Below the pieces are notes generated by a model. That model worked only from the letters and a program-made list of their open reading frames with translations. It was not told the DNA's origin and did no database searches. From the NCBI GenBank assembly GCA_022836615.1, contig MU405241.1:1-64000 (forward strand): a stretch of DNA of 64,000 nucleotides, given 5' to 3'. The stretch's first letter is position 1. Every line of letters starts with the position of its first letter. Shown here in pieces: positions 1-12,982 of this stretch. The DNA is from Annulohypoxylon bovei var. microspora. Taxonomy: Eukaryota; Ascomycota; Sordariomycetes; Xylariales; Hypoxylaceae. A program made the position numbers and the translations under genes.

Positions 1-2352
1 AAAAAAGATATAACGCGTTTGATTGGTTAAAAAATGATGTGGCTAAAAAGGTACAAACGAAATTCCCAAATACTGGTTTGAGCTCGCTGAGATAACGATT
101 CGTCACGAGCAATCGGTGAACAGGGTGTGGAGTGTGTTGATTGACACGGGATCGTCATAATAATACCGAAAGGTATGACGGCGATCTCGTCATTTCGGAA
201 CGACACTTTAAACGTATGAGTGGTATTAATGAGACTCTTAATGGGTTGACTTCTTTGAGGAGATATTTTGGATAGACAAGAAAACCAACTTAGACAGTTA
301 TATACTTTTCGAATCTCTTGTAGCATGACAGACAGAGAAACTGTTGGAGAAGCGACTTATCTTTTTGGGAGCTTCCAATTGTAGAAAAATTGGTTGGACA
401 GGGATTGCCCGCAGATCGATGTGCGAATCTCGAGACAAGGGTCCTTTTAGCGGGGCATACGAGGCAATGCGCAAGGGTTTTTCAAAGCTCAGGCCAGCTT
501 TGGAGCGGAACCCACAACCGCATCAATTGCTTTCCCCCCAAGATTTCGAAGGTTATTACTAACAATTATTACTATTCTCAGTTTGAGCATCCACTGAGAG
601 TTTCACCCGAACTAGTCCTGCTAGTCTAATTAGTCCAACTAGACCAGTTTAGGTCTGGCTTCACCGAATTCTAATTAGGTACTAGGTAGGGTGATATTCT
701 GTGAAACTTGGAAGCACGTGAGACCTTGTCTTTCTCGGCTTAGCCTCTTCACCGACACCATTTTCCGTCCTAATTAAAAGCAGTCTCCTCGGGCTTATAA
801 CGGCGATTGCCTCAAGGAGTCAGGGTCAAATCACGGTAAAAAGGAACTATTTTTTCACATATCCGAAAATTATCCGCCAACGTAGAAGAGAGGAGACGTT
901 GAAAATTGACCCAGTTCCATGTCTCAGTTTTGTTCCCCATAATATATGAGGCGGCCAGGTTTCCCCAGAGTATTATGTAAATCTGTTATGTCATCGCCTG
1001 CTGACGTGGGCTTGAGCCGCAATAACAATTTGGTGGTAAGATCTATTAAATGTGATCATTATATTGGTCAAAGCTGGAGAGTTCTAATTGTCGGGTCGAG
1101 CTTAGAGAACTGCCCAAGACATATGTACCTATGTATGTATAAGACAGACATATCGTGAATGCCTTATATAGCTAAGTTTATGCCATCTATATTATGTATG
1201 TCTTGCGCCTCACAGGTTCGTCCCGTGATACGGGCGAAAAGCCCGTTAGGGCGGTCTTGATTCACCGGGAGTGACAAGGTTATGGGAGTCTTATCGAGAA
1301 CCTTGGAGAGATAAGCGATGCGCCTTGCCGGTATTCCGTGTGTACCTAAGTACTTAAGTATTTCCAAGTACTTATAGTTATGGATAATTGCATACATAGA
1401 TTTGTGCCATGGTTGACAGAGCGGGGTATCATTTTTCGCATGGAAATCCTGCTCGTGATACTTCAACTTAACCAACTTCCAGCTTACAACTTACAAATCC
1501 TAAATCCTTATTTAGAGTCATTATATATGACTTTACCAACAATTTTACTATACCCATAACTTAACGTAACTCAGGTATATGACTGGAAATTGTCAAGTAC
1601 GCTCGTGTGCATGATGGCATGATAGATGAAGGTGTGCTGTCGGTTGCAGAAAGACGACGTGGTATTCTCACGACTTGCCCTCTTAGGAAAGCTTCCGAGT
1701 AACAAAAATACCTGAAACCTCAATTCACCACCGGCTATATTATGTTCTTCGCGTCCACCAACTGTCCGATCCAAACTCCCACACCTCATGGCTAATCTCA
1801 ATCTCCTACCGAACAAACCTAACTGTCGCTAACTGCTACTTCGTGACACACATCCAACGTTACAAGAAACCATTCAACTCAGTGCCGTGCCAAGGTATGA
1901 GGCGACACAAGGTGACGTGTGTCATGGTTTTATATGTTGGAGGCGTACGAATACGCATTTAAAATTCATTCCGGACCTCCCGTGGAAATTTACTCAGCTG
2001 AAATGTCTATTACCTGTAACCCCTTTATTCCCAAAGTTAGGGAAGTAATTGGCCTTTTTCATACATAACTCATGCCTTTTATCCCTTACCATGTTTGTGT
2101 AATTGTATAATTTCCTGTTAAATCACTTCATGTTTCACGAGTATCGTTGACCAAGATATGTTGTAACTTCTCTACTGAATTCTGTAATTCTCATGACTGT
2201 TTGGTTTATTAGGCCTTCAGTCAAATACCATCTAGCACAGATATCCCTCTAGAGGGTTGACGACAAGGCCTCCTAGGAGAAGTGAGGGAGTTTTACACTA
2301 ATCCATCAATATTATGTGGAAGCCCCTTTCTTGGAGCGCCTGGCAGGAAATA
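1..2352. other. Left intergenic region, no gene recognised
   Basis: No reading frame here gives a recognisable protein, and the short frames are scattered on both strands without codon-like structure. A small hairpin with a CGGGC stem and GAAA-type loop lies near 1227-1243. A palindromic AAGTACTT-rich patch lies near 1349-1378. Up to about 2350 this is downstream of the minus-strand cofactor D gene, so its last few hundred bases probably include that gene's 3' UTR. Confidence 0.6.
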
Positions 2353-5300
2353 TTACTCAAGTCCGAGCTCCCCAACTATCTTCTTAACGTGTGACTTCTC
2401 AGCCTTACTCCAGTCTACAGCCAGTAAATTCGCCTTCTCCCCATTCTCATCGCCATCCATCAAACCCCACAATTCGTCGACGACCAAGCTCCTTGCTCTA
2501 GGCCAGGGGTGCGTCATAAGAGCGCCGAGCCTCTTTCTCGCCTCAAGTACGCCCGCTATCTGATCATCTGCGTCCACCCCCGCGATGGCGCTGTAGACCT
2601 TAATGCAAGCCTCGAGCTTGCGCACGCTCCCGGTCTTGTACGCCGCCTTCTGCATCAAGACGCATAGCTGCCTAAGGTTGATATCGGGATGGTTCTGCAT
2701 CATCCCGACGTGGAATAGATACGCTACAACTTCGAGCGTGGGGATCACGACACGGTCCTGGCCTTGGTACGATTTGAGGTTACGGACGAGTGCTGAGCAC
2801 GTCCGCTTCAGATTCTCGGCTGACTGCTCGCAGAAGTTGGCTAATGCGGCCCTACTGGCTATGACTAGGTCTTCGTTGCCCGTGTCGGCCGAAGTTACCA
2901 GACCAGCTAATAGTATAGATATGCAATCATCTTCGCTAACCTTCCAGACCTTTGCTATGCTCTGGTCCAACCGTCCCGTGTCGCAAAGACAGAGCAGAAA
3001 ACTGAAATAATCCTTTGAAGATGAAGATAACCCGGAGAATGTCTTGGTGTGTCTGTGTAGTAATTAGCAACATAATATCTCTGTCATAACAACGAAATAT
3101 ACACGGACGTTGAGTCTAGAAGGGTAGACAACACAGAGTGCGCCTCGATGCGAACCCGATCCAACTTCTCAGAAGCCAATCGAAGTATGCGGGGGAATAG
3201 GGTCGATATAACCAGTTCGTCGTCTCTCTTCGCGTCCCATAGGGTTTTGGTTGCCTTGATCGCCTCTAACCGCACGTGAGAGCCAATATCACCACGCGCA
3301 GTCGTAGTATAATCGTCAAGACCCCCCGAGACGATATCTACGAAATCCAACGCCTTGTCCCTGAGGATTGTTCTGCCGATTAGGCTCTGGAGAATGGCGA
3401 CTCGAGTCTCGATATAGTTATCTGAAATCCACCGCTCTGCGAGCACATTACCTACGAGAACGCCCTTTGACTGGTCATCCTGGTACCGTTGAAGTTGGTA
3501 CGCACGAGATAGGGCGTGGAAGAAACCATCACCGTGCTTGCTACGTGCGTGACGCACTTTACTAGCCCACGTTTCGATGGTCTGTATGCGATGATCTCGG
3601 CTAGCAAACAGGAGGAAGATTAGGGCGGCTTTCGATGAGGCTTGCACAACCTCGCTCTCGCTCCTGTCAAGCCATATATTCAGATTATCCTGCAAAATAG
3701 CTAATATCGCGTCAAGTTGTTTCGGACGATCACCCTGCAATGTGTCTGACAACTCCGCAACAGATCTCAAAGGGGCCGAGTTGAGTTCATCAATCACAGA
3801 AGGACCGGACTGCAAATTTGCGATTCGAGATCCCGTCGGTGATCCTTGTGTAATGTCTAGTAGAAGAGCTGGGGTTGCGGATACCACCAACTCGGCGGTA
3901 GCTTCTGCCACCAATTCCGGTTTTCTGTAATTAGTGGTCTTGGAATCCTGTAGGATTTCTTTCAGAGCGGTGCATATTTCAGCTGTTGGTATCTCTTGAA
4001 GGGATTCGGAGGAAGCGTTCTTCAGAAGTGACGGGATAAGGTCAAGGACGGCTGCAAGGCTCAGTAGGAGTCCGTGCCGTTCTTCTACTTGTCTCACCTG
4101 GAGAGCACGGAGCCGAGAGAGTAGCAAGTCAACCGATCCCTTAAAACGTCCCAGAGGATCAGAAGTTTCAACTTTAATCACTTCTGCCGTCAGGCTGCCG
4201 AAGGAAGAGGCTGCTACTCTCCGGTCCCCTGCATCCATGTCCCCGATACCTCGCCATCCAAGGGTCGCCTCTAATAGCGCATGTCCATAGTGGGGTGAAA
4301 GCCTGGTTGCTTGTAGAGCGACTTCATGTATTGCTCTAGAGCGCAGGGCGACAGCATGGTAATCGACGACTTGTACGACAGCAATTCCTTCATGTACAGT
4401 GTCGGGATGTCGACCGATCAGTTCCTGGAGGGCAGCGGATGCGCCACGCCTGATATTCCCGGCCGGATCAAGCGAAGCAGTTACGACTAATTCAGTCGCA
4501 ACCACTTGTAGTATCGAGGCTGCGGGATCGTGTCCTCTAGCGACTAGAACAGATTTCGTCTGTACTTGAAGCAATTCGGAAGTGCTATATCGGCGGGCAA
4601 GGGCCCAGATGCCAAAGCAAGAGGCGTCCCTGATGTTACTACCGATCGAACTTCCCGAGGGGCCTCGCTTTTCGAAGGAAAGGCCCATTAATAGGGCATG
4701 GATAATATCGGACAAGTTCTCAGCAGGTGGTGACCTTCGGTATAGAAGGTGAGAAAGAGTGAGCATCAGGCCATGCCACTCCAATGGGTCAACCGCTGTA
4801 ATATCCTTGGTTGGAGGAGCAGACGGATTTGACTTATTCTTCACCCAAAGAACATTCTGGTTGAGCGCTCCTAAAACAGCCTCGATGACCTCAGAGGCCA
4901 TTTCTGGCTCTAACTTAAGCGTGATAATACTGAGTGCTTTGCTAGCAGCAAGCCGTACGGGCGTGTCATTATCTGCCAGTCTTTCAAGTAGATAGCTAAT
5001 TGATATTTCTACCATTTCGGTTTCTGTAGCAGTTTGCTGTTGTTTTCGCAAGACTAGCGTGACTACCGAGCGCATGACTTTAATTAGCATCTTTCGAGCG
5101 AGTGCAGAGCCTTTTATGACGTCGAAGGCTGCGTTTTCTTCCGTATCTATAGACTGTGTGGCGTTGAAAATGGCTGATAGATGCGGATCCATGATAGACG
5201 TGTCTGCCGAAGCACCCAGTATCCTAGCTAGGAACGATAGAGTACCAATGTAATAGTACGGGGATTCGACTGGGGCATCTTTCGATGGGTTTAGGGTCGA

Positions 5301-6113
5301 TAGAGCCCATTTGACAAGAGCGTTCAAAATGCCTAGCTCCTGCATGTCCTTCCGCATCGCGACGCGGACCAGGAGTGCTTTGGCCCCATCCCTTTCTTTC
5401 CCCGGAGATGCAAGGTATTTAATTGCCAAAGGGATAACTCTCAACGTGATACCGGGAATTTGAGGCGGCCACTCAAATCCAGGTACGACAGACCGGTCAA
5501 GGTCATCGGCGTCGCCAGACGATATGGTCGAAAGATCAAAGGGGGCGAAGAACAGTTGAGATAGCCATAGCAGAACAATGTATCTTTCGTGCCAGGTCCA
5601 TGAATTAGCCGCATCAGTCTCGCGCTCCGAGTCTTCGATGGCGAGTAGTAGAAGCTCTAGATATCTTGTTTCCACGTTCAGAAACCTAACGATGACTTTT
5701 TCTCCCCGGATCTTACAGAACGAATAGAGGATTTGACAGATAGCATTGGAGAGCGGAAGCAGAAGCTGGGATCGCGTAGATAGCGATCTATAATTACGAC
5801 GGTCTTGCAAACATCCCAAGTATGCTTCTGCTAAAGTCGGTAGCCATTTAGGCAACTGAGGATCGAGCAGCTGTGGTAATTCTTGGAATGGCTCTAGAAC
5901 CTATATTACTTATGAGTTTTTTCTCGGTTCTTATGTAAATGAGGATATACTCACATGAGACATCAACCTTGCTGTCTCCCTATTGCGCACACGCCTCCGA
6001 AGCTGGCCATTCGGCTTCGTCAAGAAGGATGTGAGAGAGCGGTCGAAATCACCGACCAAGTCGGATGAATACTTCTGGATGTATACATCTCGATCGTGCT
6101 CGGGAGCATCCAT
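2353..6113 (-). CDS. TBCD: Tubulin-folding cofactor D (TBCD/Cin1/Alp1)
   Basis: HEAT-repeat chaperone that captures beta-tubulin and, with cofactors C and E, assembles and recycles the alpha/beta-tubulin dimer in the cytoplasm. Three exons by my splicing: 6113-5955, 5900-3103 and 3052-2353. The introns are 54 bp (GTGAGT) and 50 bp (GTATAT, branch TGCTAAT). The product is 1218 residues, close to the roughly 1190 of animal TBCD. Support includes the conserved ERYIVLLWLSQLFFAPFDL block in the first fifth, many helical pairs, and a C-terminal cofactor D domain running into the last exon (KTFSGLSSSSKDYFSFLL). Splicing out the second intron removes an early stop and restores this conserved junction. 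The start ATG at 6113 is the first in frame. It lies downstream of and codirectional with the KDM8-like gene. Assignment is by family resemblance. Confidence 0.93.
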
Positions 6114-6571
6114 CTTTCAATAAATATTGAATTAACTAAGACCGTGGAATTAGACCTTAGTGTCGGGGAATATTTGGCTCTTCGCTGATCTCCCGGTAGT
6201 AATTCATTCACGGTGATAAATCAACCCTAAGGAATGGCAACGCGAAGTTGTTATAATAAAGATCTCTAGGCCTTCATGAAAATATATATCATTAGAACAT
6301 AGGAACGTCTTTCGCATTGTTTATTAGACAGGCACCAAGTTTCCGCAAAACAGATGCCTAATAAAGCTTCGAGCATGACGCTTCCCCATATATCATTTAA
6401 TATGTTTAGCTGCATAAAATATGACTAATCGTGCATATCATATATATATTTAAATACATATTCTTAAACCCCATCTCTCTCAAACCGCCAACTAAATTTC
6501 ACTTAATTGACGGACAGAACGACGTGAATAAAACTTCGAATTGTCTGATATACCGGGGATATGATGGAACC
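6114..6571. other. Spacer between KDM8-like stop and TBCD start
   Basis: 458 bp of AT-rich DNA between two minus-strand genes. It should hold the 3' end of the KDM8-like transcript and the TBCD promoter. No further gene or clear motif seen. Confidence 0.6.
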
Positions 6572-8176
6572 TCAGTTCCACCAGAAGCTCACGCTGAAGC
6601 TTACGCTTAGACCGCGGACATAATGCCACCACCCGATCGGGATATAGAGAGCGTCGCCAGGTTCTAGGATACAATCTAAGAACGGAACTTCTCTAAATTT
6701 GGCGAGGTCCTCATCGGTAGACCCGTCTCCCTCATCTTCGGGAGCCGCATCCCAGCCCTCGACTACCCCAATATCCATCAGGCTAGTATTGCCCATTTCC
6801 ACTCCGTTTTCTCTTCCTCGTGCTTGCATAGATTCTGTAGACAAAGGCGAGTAAAGACGTAGATATTTACGTCCCACCACCTGTGCTAATATGTTATGGT
6901 ATGGGTCGTTATGTAATGGTGTGATGGTACCAGGCGGTCCAAACCAAGCATTGAGAAGCGGCTCATCCAACTCCGGTTGATCAATGCCAGGGTCCGTTGG
7001 ATGTGAGGGAGGTGTTGTGTAGCAATAGTCCGGGATGAGTATATCATTTCGTAGAGTAGGAAGTTGGGTGAAAAGCGGGTGCTGAGCTAGATATGCTATT
7101 GGCCGTTTTTGTGGTGAAGTGGGAGCAATGTCATCGTCCAGGTTGCTTCGGGTTCCGGCTAGGGATGGATCGATATACTCACGCAAGAACTCACCGAAAG
7201 TTATGATTTTCTGGCCCCAGCCTTCGTCCACATAACTACGGCCAATTTCGATGGGAACGAGCCTTTGACCGTCAAAAGTTTGGGAGAGAAGATATGATGG
7301 TTTATTCCAAGGGTTCGTAGTTAGAGCTGGCCAGTGATCGACAGCGCCACGTATGACGAGTGGCTTTGGCCCTAATTTTGAATCTTGAGGATTATCCATA
7401 TATGCTTGGAACGCATCCATAGAGAGGGCTCCGACGCGTTTGATGGGATGTTTTATAGGAGGTATGAATGGTTCAGCTGTTGAAAACATGTCCCGAATTT
7501 TGGGTTCATCACTTGAGGAAATTAAATCTGAACCCCGATCTAACTTCTTTCTTTTTGTAGGCGGTCCAGGAGCTGACACGTCTGTGGCGCTGATGGTCTC
7601 TATCCAAACTGCGCGAAGAAACTCGAGGGCTTTGTTAATCCATCTCCTACCTCGTTTCTCGCCGGCAGCTCCAGAAAGAATTAATGCGAGGTCGAGGATT
7701 TTCACAAGCTCGCTCAATTCACAACATGTCTCACCAAATTGCCTTTGATAAGATGGAGTTCCTTCTGCGGTAAGGTCATAGATATATGGGGATCTGAGGA
7801 TATTGAAACAGAATTTCAAAATGCTCGCGTCAGTATAAAGTTGCCGCCAGCAAGCCGGGAGGTCCTTGAAAAGAAAGGCGTAGAATTTAGAGTAAGAAAT
7901 TGAGATTATATCGTCTAATCTCTTCAATACAAGCCCTTGCTTTTCTGGTGGTATTTCCGTCAGATTTGTGTTCACAGCTTGTCGCTCTTGATAGTAAGTA
8001 CTGATCTGGCGGGCTTGTCGTGAGAGTAGATCAACTAGAGCAGGTCCACAACCTGCTAGCGAAGCTTCCTTGAACTGATCCGCTGTGGATATTCCTGCAT
8101 CACATTCGTTTTGGATCTCTAATGCTGCTCCAGCACAAAGATTGAAGAGCTGCTCAGTAGGTGATAAAGAAACCAT
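6572..8176 (-). CDS. KDM8: JmjC-domain oxygenase, KDM8/JMJD5 type
   Basis: Predicted Fe(II)/2-oxoglutarate-dependent oxygenase. Animal KDM8/JMJD5 acts as a protein hydroxylase (arginyl hydroxylase), and a demethylase role is disputed. Single exon of 534 residues. The N-terminal half is helical with a basic patch (PPTKRKKL, possible nuclear signal) near residue 210. The cupin/JmjC domain fills the C-terminal half: PLVIRGAVDHWPAL, then the iron site His422-x-Asp424 in TPLHNDPYHN and distal His518 in IPIGWWHYVRGLS. The protein ends SFSVSFWW-N, as KDM8 proteins do. All three metal ligands are present, so it should be active. It is divergent from CDC45 across about 1 kb. Substrate in fungi is unknown. 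Confidence 0.9.
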   Translation of the reverse strand: MVSLSPTEQLFNLCAGAALEIQNECDAGISTADQFKEASLAGCGPALVDLLSRQARQISTYYQERQAVNTNLTEIPPEKQGLVLKRLDDIISISYSKFYAFLFKDLPACWRQLYTDASILKFCFNILRSPYIYDLTAEGTPSYQRQFGETCCELSELVKILDLALILSGAAGEKRGRRWINKALEFLRAVWIETISATDVSAPGPPTKRKKLDRGSDLISSSDEPKIRDMFSTAEPFIPPIKHPIKRVGALSMDAFQAYMDNPQDSKLGPKPLVIRGAVDHWPALTTNPWNKPSYLLSQTFDGQRLVPIEIGRSYVDEGWGQKIITFGEFLREYIDPSLAGTRSNLDDDIAPTSPQKRPIAYLAQHPLFTQLPTLRNDILIPDYCYTTPPSHPTDPGIDQPELDEPLLNAWFGPPGTITPLHNDPYHNILAQVVGRKYLRLYSPLSTESMQARGRENGVEMGNTSLMDIGVVEGWDAAPEDEGDGSTDEDLAKFREVPFLDCILEPGDALYIPIGWWHYVRGLSVSFSVSFWWN

Positions 8177-8805
8177 GTTGATAAGACACTCCTATCGTTT
8201 AGTTGTCAGAAACACATGCATCCGACGTTTTCCCTGCTAGTGAAATAGCTTTGAACAAAGGCAGTAAATCAAGGTGTTAGCTGCCAATGAGGCAATATGT
8301 CAATGTAGACAGCTGAAGTTGTGGAATATCACAATTCTCGCTGAGTCAATATAATCCCATAGTTACTACTAGATAAATGATAGACATCAAATATCATGGC
8401 ATTACCGAGTTCCTTGGCCAATAGTAGTCCGTGTATATCAATACAATTACCTAATCAGGCAATATGTTAGCATCGAAGGAAGAATCTGTTGTAAGACTAA
8501 AAAGTCAAGAGGACTTTTATATGTACAATTCGGAAAAAAAAAAAGTATGTAGATTCAATGTGAATGATTATTATGTAGAAAATCAAGATAGCTTTTCAGC
8601 TCTGCCAACTGTGTTTTGTCATATTAATGAGGCTTGGAAGAGAACTTAAAAGCTTATATAATAATTACAGGGATATCTGTGGCTGAAAGTCTAAAGTGGG
8701 CCAATAAGGATCGTCCCGCACAGTATTTTTTTCACAGTCCCAAGATTCAATCAAAGTTCGCATGGGTCCAGTACTTTAACACGCTACACGCTTTGAAGTA
8801 CCAAA

Positions 8806-8832
8806 TCGCGTTTACCCACTTTCAAATCGCGT
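8806..8832 (+). promoter_or_regulatory. Two TCGCGT sites (MCB-like) in CDC45 promoter
   Basis: AAATCGCGT occurs twice, with the TCGCGT cores at 8806-8811 and 8827-8832, spaced 21 bp. MBF-type factors (Mbp1/Swi6) bind CGCG-core sites at G1/S genes. The link to CDC45 is inference from position. Confidence 0.4.
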
Positions 8833-9156
8833 CCAGTCTATCAACACTTCAATGTTATACATCACTTACGCTAATGCTCATCCTGAACCTGATCAACTTT
8901 GTTTGCTGTTCTCCAGACGCCACTTTGCAACAGCATTCACACTTATTTGAATTCATTTGTTAATTGTTTATGGAATATCTCCATTAATGCGATTCAATTT
9001 ATAATATTCGAACCAAACAGAAATTTGTCGCTGACCTTATTTGCGTTCCTCAACCGTCCCCCCTCCCTACCTCTTAGGGATTGTTTGAGTTCGCGGCGTA
9101 TTCATTATACTTAATTTTCCCAACCGACCCTATGAATTCACGGTAGAATTGCGAAC

Positions 9157-9162
9157 ACGCGT
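9157..9162 (+). promoter_or_regulatory. ACGCGT (MluI cell-cycle box) just upstream of CDC45
   Basis: A perfect ACGCGT hexamer ends 17 bp before the CDC45 start codon. It is followed by CCAG, as is the TCGCGT site at 8827. In yeast this is the MBF site that drives S-phase genes. So close to the ATG it may lie in the 5' UTR, which weakens the case. Confidence 0.4.
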
Positions 9163-9179
9163 CCAGATACTTCGAAATT

Positions 9180-11833
9180 ATGTATCTGCCACGCGACCTA
9201 ATATCAAAACTCTATACTCATCTTCAGAATACCCGGCACCCACTTTCTCCTCCGGTCCTAATTCTTGCCGCCCTTGAACCCGATGCCCTCTGTGCCTGTC
9301 GCATTCTCACAAGGCTTCTTAAGCATGACTACATTCCACATAAAATACACCCTGTCTCTGGGTATGGAGACCTCGAACGGGTGGGCCAGGACCTTGTCAG
9401 GCCAATGATGGAGTCTCGTGGAGGAACCGGAGGGGTTGTAGTGTGCCTTGGTGTAGGAGGTATGGTTGATATGGGCACAATCTTGGGACTTGAGGTCGAT
9501 GGTGAGGAATCAAGTTTTAGTGGTGTTGAAGTGTGGGTTATCGACTCCCATCGACCTTGGAACCTTGGCAATATCTTTGGCGGATATCCCTTAGAACCTG
9601 CTTCGGATGCCAGCGCAAGCTACCAAACACGTGCCCCCGAAGGTGTAATGTCAGGTCGAATCCACCGTTCATATAAGCCTGGAAAGGGTGGAATTGTGGT
9701 GTTTGACGATGGTGATATTGAGGAAGGACTCACTACAGAACGAGATGCGTATTTGGCGCTAGTTGATATGCCTGATATCGAAGACGATGGTGAGCCTTAT
9801 GGGGGCAGTGATACCGAGAGTGAAGGCGAAGCCGAGGACGAATCTCCACGATCTGGCCAGAAAAGGAAATCCTGGTCAGATCGGGATGATGAGAGCAGCG
9901 GCGAGGATGACGAGCGTCCACAACAGAGGAGGAGGAGTAACTCTGTAGGGCGTCCTCTTGCCATGACTGGAAATTTTTGCTAACCACATTTTAGTCTAAT
10001 CCTATTCCTGAATCGCCACAGCGCCCTCCCCAGCGGGGGCTATTATCTATACGCGATCCCGATATTACCAGATCCGACAGCGGAGTACACCCGCCGAGCG
10101 GTGCTCAACCCCCTAGAGGACCATCAGCCCGTAGTCTTCGGAGAAAATTGTTGAGAATGCGAAATGAGAACGAAGGTATACTCCGGAAATACTATCGAAT
10201 GGGATCCTCATATTCCGAACCCATTAGCGCGATGATATATTCCCTAGCATCAGAGCTAGGTCGGGAAGATAATGACTTGCTCTGGCTATCAATCGTTGGT
10301 GTCACATCCATGGAATTGTATGGCCGTTCTTCAGCTGGTCTTGCCGTTACGGTTCGTGGCTCAGATGCTAGGCCAACAAATGGCTGGATGGGTGTCCGCG
10401 GCGCTAGGCTACGACAACTTCTAAGAGATGAGGTAAGGCGTCTTAACCCGCCAGACATAGCAAAACTCGCGACAGATGGCGCTGGGATCATCCCGACTAC
10501 AGCTCGAAATCCCGAAGATACAAGTATCCGATTATCTCCTGAACCGAGATTTTTGTTGATTCGACACTGGAGTCTGTATGAAAGTATGATACATTCACCG
10601 TACCTATTTTCTAAGCTACGCATATGGAGTGAGAGTGGCATTAAGCGCTTGCACAAACTGCTCGCCAAGATGGGTGTAAGCCTTGTCCAATGCAAGCAAA
10701 GTTACACACATATGGACATAGGGCTAAAGAAGGAGTTGCGAATGAAACTTCTAAAGTATGCATCTCTCTATAACCTAGACGATATGGTTCCAGCAGTCGA
10801 AACTGATGGCAAGGATCGAGCCGGTGCCAAAGATGGATGGGGCTTTGTTCGGAGCTGGGGTTGGCGAGCCACTCTCAGCGCGCAAGATGTAGGAGTTATC
10901 ATCGGTGCTATGCTAGAAGTAGGCAAACACAATACTATGGCCGATGATGATGGTTACTCTCGAGCAAGCCAAATACAGGACTTAGAAGATGACGGTGGAG
11001 CGGCCGAAACTCAAGAATGGGTCACTCGGTTCTGGGACGCATACGATGCCGTTGAAAAGTAAGTTGCATTAGCTAAACAAAGTAACAACGTGCTAACTCT
11101 CTACAGCGTTACTGCTCTTAAAGCCGGTCTACCCACGGCAATATATCTTCATCGCGCCATTTTCCGAACTGGAACTTCACTCCTTCATAAAAAACAAATC
11201 AAGCATTTACATGCTTTCCGTCTTTGTGTCATTAAAGACGGACCGGATGTTCCTCTCTTCAATCACCCTGCGGCGCTGACAAAGCTTGCCCTTTGGGTTG
11301 GTGAGGCTCTCGCCGAGCAGGAGAAAGACGATAATGGTAAGCTAGCCCATGGTGGACGAGGTACACCACTTGTTGCGGCAAGCCTGAACGAGAAAAGGGG
11401 TGTTTATGTGGTGGTTGGTACCGGTGGTGGCGGTGGGCCTGATACGGCCTTCCTAGATAAGGAAGCAGCAAAAGTGAAACAGGCGGCCAAGGAGGCTAAA
11501 GCTAAGGAGCGCGACCAAAAACGGAAGAACAAGGAGAAAGTTAGAGAAGAGAAGCGCGCGGCTAGAGTCGCAGCAGGTGACGAAGACGACGAAGAGACGG
11601 AATCTGAAGAAAGCGATGCTTCGGACTCGGATTCGGATTTAGAAGACGAGATCGAAGAACACAAAGACCGCGGATACGGACTGAACAAATTCGGCAGTGC
11701 CTTCCAGGACGTCGTTAATGAGACAAATGCTCGCATACGAATCGACAGCTTCGAGAACTGCGTGGTCGAAGTTCGGAAGGACGACCTGGGCGGGTTTCTT
11801 GAGAGTCTAAGCCAGAAGACTGTCGTCGGTTAA
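9180..11833 (+). CDS. CDC45: DNA replication initiation factor CDC45
   Basis: Subunit of the CMG (Cdc45-Mcm2-7-GINS) replicative helicase, loaded at origins in S phase. Three exons: 9180-9944, 9995-11058 and 11107-11833, with introns of 50 bp (GTAGGG) and 48 bp (GTAAGT, branch GCTAAC). The product is 851 residues. The N-terminal DHH-like fold region includes VWVIDSHRPWNLGNIFGGYP. An acidic/basic low-complexity insert covers about 205-250. The central block LRKYYRMGSSYSEPISAMIY and the C-terminal block KAGLPTAIYLHRAIFRTG are CDC45 hallmarks. A second charged stretch lies near 740-770. Phases of both introns join these conserved blocks without gaps. Divergent from the KDM8-like gene. Confidence 0.95.
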
Positions 11834-12982
11834 CTGTCGACGGCTCATCTCATCCATTCGGATGCTTTGACTCCCTAATTGGTTACAAAACCTCTCCCTT
11901 TGGGACCATTTGAAGATACCTCATGAGAAGCGTTACGAGCATCTGCGACAATTGCTAGGGCTTACATGATGCATGAACGGCGATAGGTAAGGCTATGGGA
12001 CGGTGTTGGGTCTAAATGTTGTAAATACATTACTTTGCAGGGCTGATATCATCACTGCCGGGAATAAGAATATACGTATGCATACATCATTAATGTCTAC
12101 TCTACTAGTGAACAATATGGTCATCTATAATATCTTCACCTACAGCATCAACGTGATTTGTCTTAAATGCGCCAAGAATGTATTTAACTTTACTTATACA
12201 GTGATAACCGAGTGGACGCATATGATCCATGACTCCCCTATCACCAACCAACTCCATACATGGTTGAAGAGGAAGTTGGGCAAGGAGGAATGACACGAAG
12301 GCTCTCGGAACGACATCCGCTCCCTATTCCGGCGAGGGACGGCGTGTTCAACTGGCCACCGACGCCCAAGTCGGTGAAGTCACTATTCAGACCCATGGAT
12401 GCTGGCTCCCTCCGATTATAAGGAGTAGCCCCAAACCCCGGGTTCTGTCCACGAACCCTGCTAGAGCTTGACGGATTAAGCGGGATAGCCCGTAACCCTG
12501 CATATCAGGTTTAGCATCGTTCGAAGGTGACACTTACTGTTTACATACAACTAACATCGCTAAGTAGGTAGTTATATCATTCCTACCTAGTAGTTTATAA
12601 TCAGGGATCGATGTTTAGAGCCGATGCTTCGAGCGAATGGCACATTAAAGAGTCCATTTCTTGTGAAACGTTAACTTTCTGCTTCGTCCACAACAAATTC
12701 GTAATAAAGCTCTTTTGCATGAAACATGAAACTAAACCGGACTACTTCACGTATGTAGACGTAGGGGAACTAAGTGTATTATCTGGTTGCCTCTCAGTTT
12801 TAATATGTATTACGTAGGTGAAAGCGAAAGCGAACCCGAATGACATAGGTAGTCCAATTAGAGAGATGAGAAGCAGAGCTGACGGTGTTAATGCAGGATT
12901 AAGATTAATTTAAGCTATGGAGGTACATAGAGAGACGATACGGTGTAAAGCCACAAGTGAATGGGCAGGTATGTAGGTATTT

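Larger units (their letters stand above)
8177..9179. promoter_or_regulatory. Divergent KDM8-like / CDC45 intergenic promoter region
   Basis: 1003 bp separates the two start codons and must carry both promoters. The DNA is AT-rich with CT-rich patches near the CDC45 start. No coding frame is convincing. Three CGCG-core sites, listed separately, are all on the CDC45 side. Confidence 0.65.

Noticed and set aside
1164..1475. Minus-strand frame near the left end, plus a GGTTCGTCCC word
   Set aside because: No protein similarity recognised and no tRNA cloverleaf. The word is part of a local hairpin only.
10192..10695. 167-codon minus-strand frame in CDC45
   Set aside because: Antisense shadow of the conserved CDC45 central exon.
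12290..12510. GC-richer patch as an RNA gene or rRNA fragment
   Set aside because: No rRNA core sequence or stable multi-helix fold could be recognised by eye.
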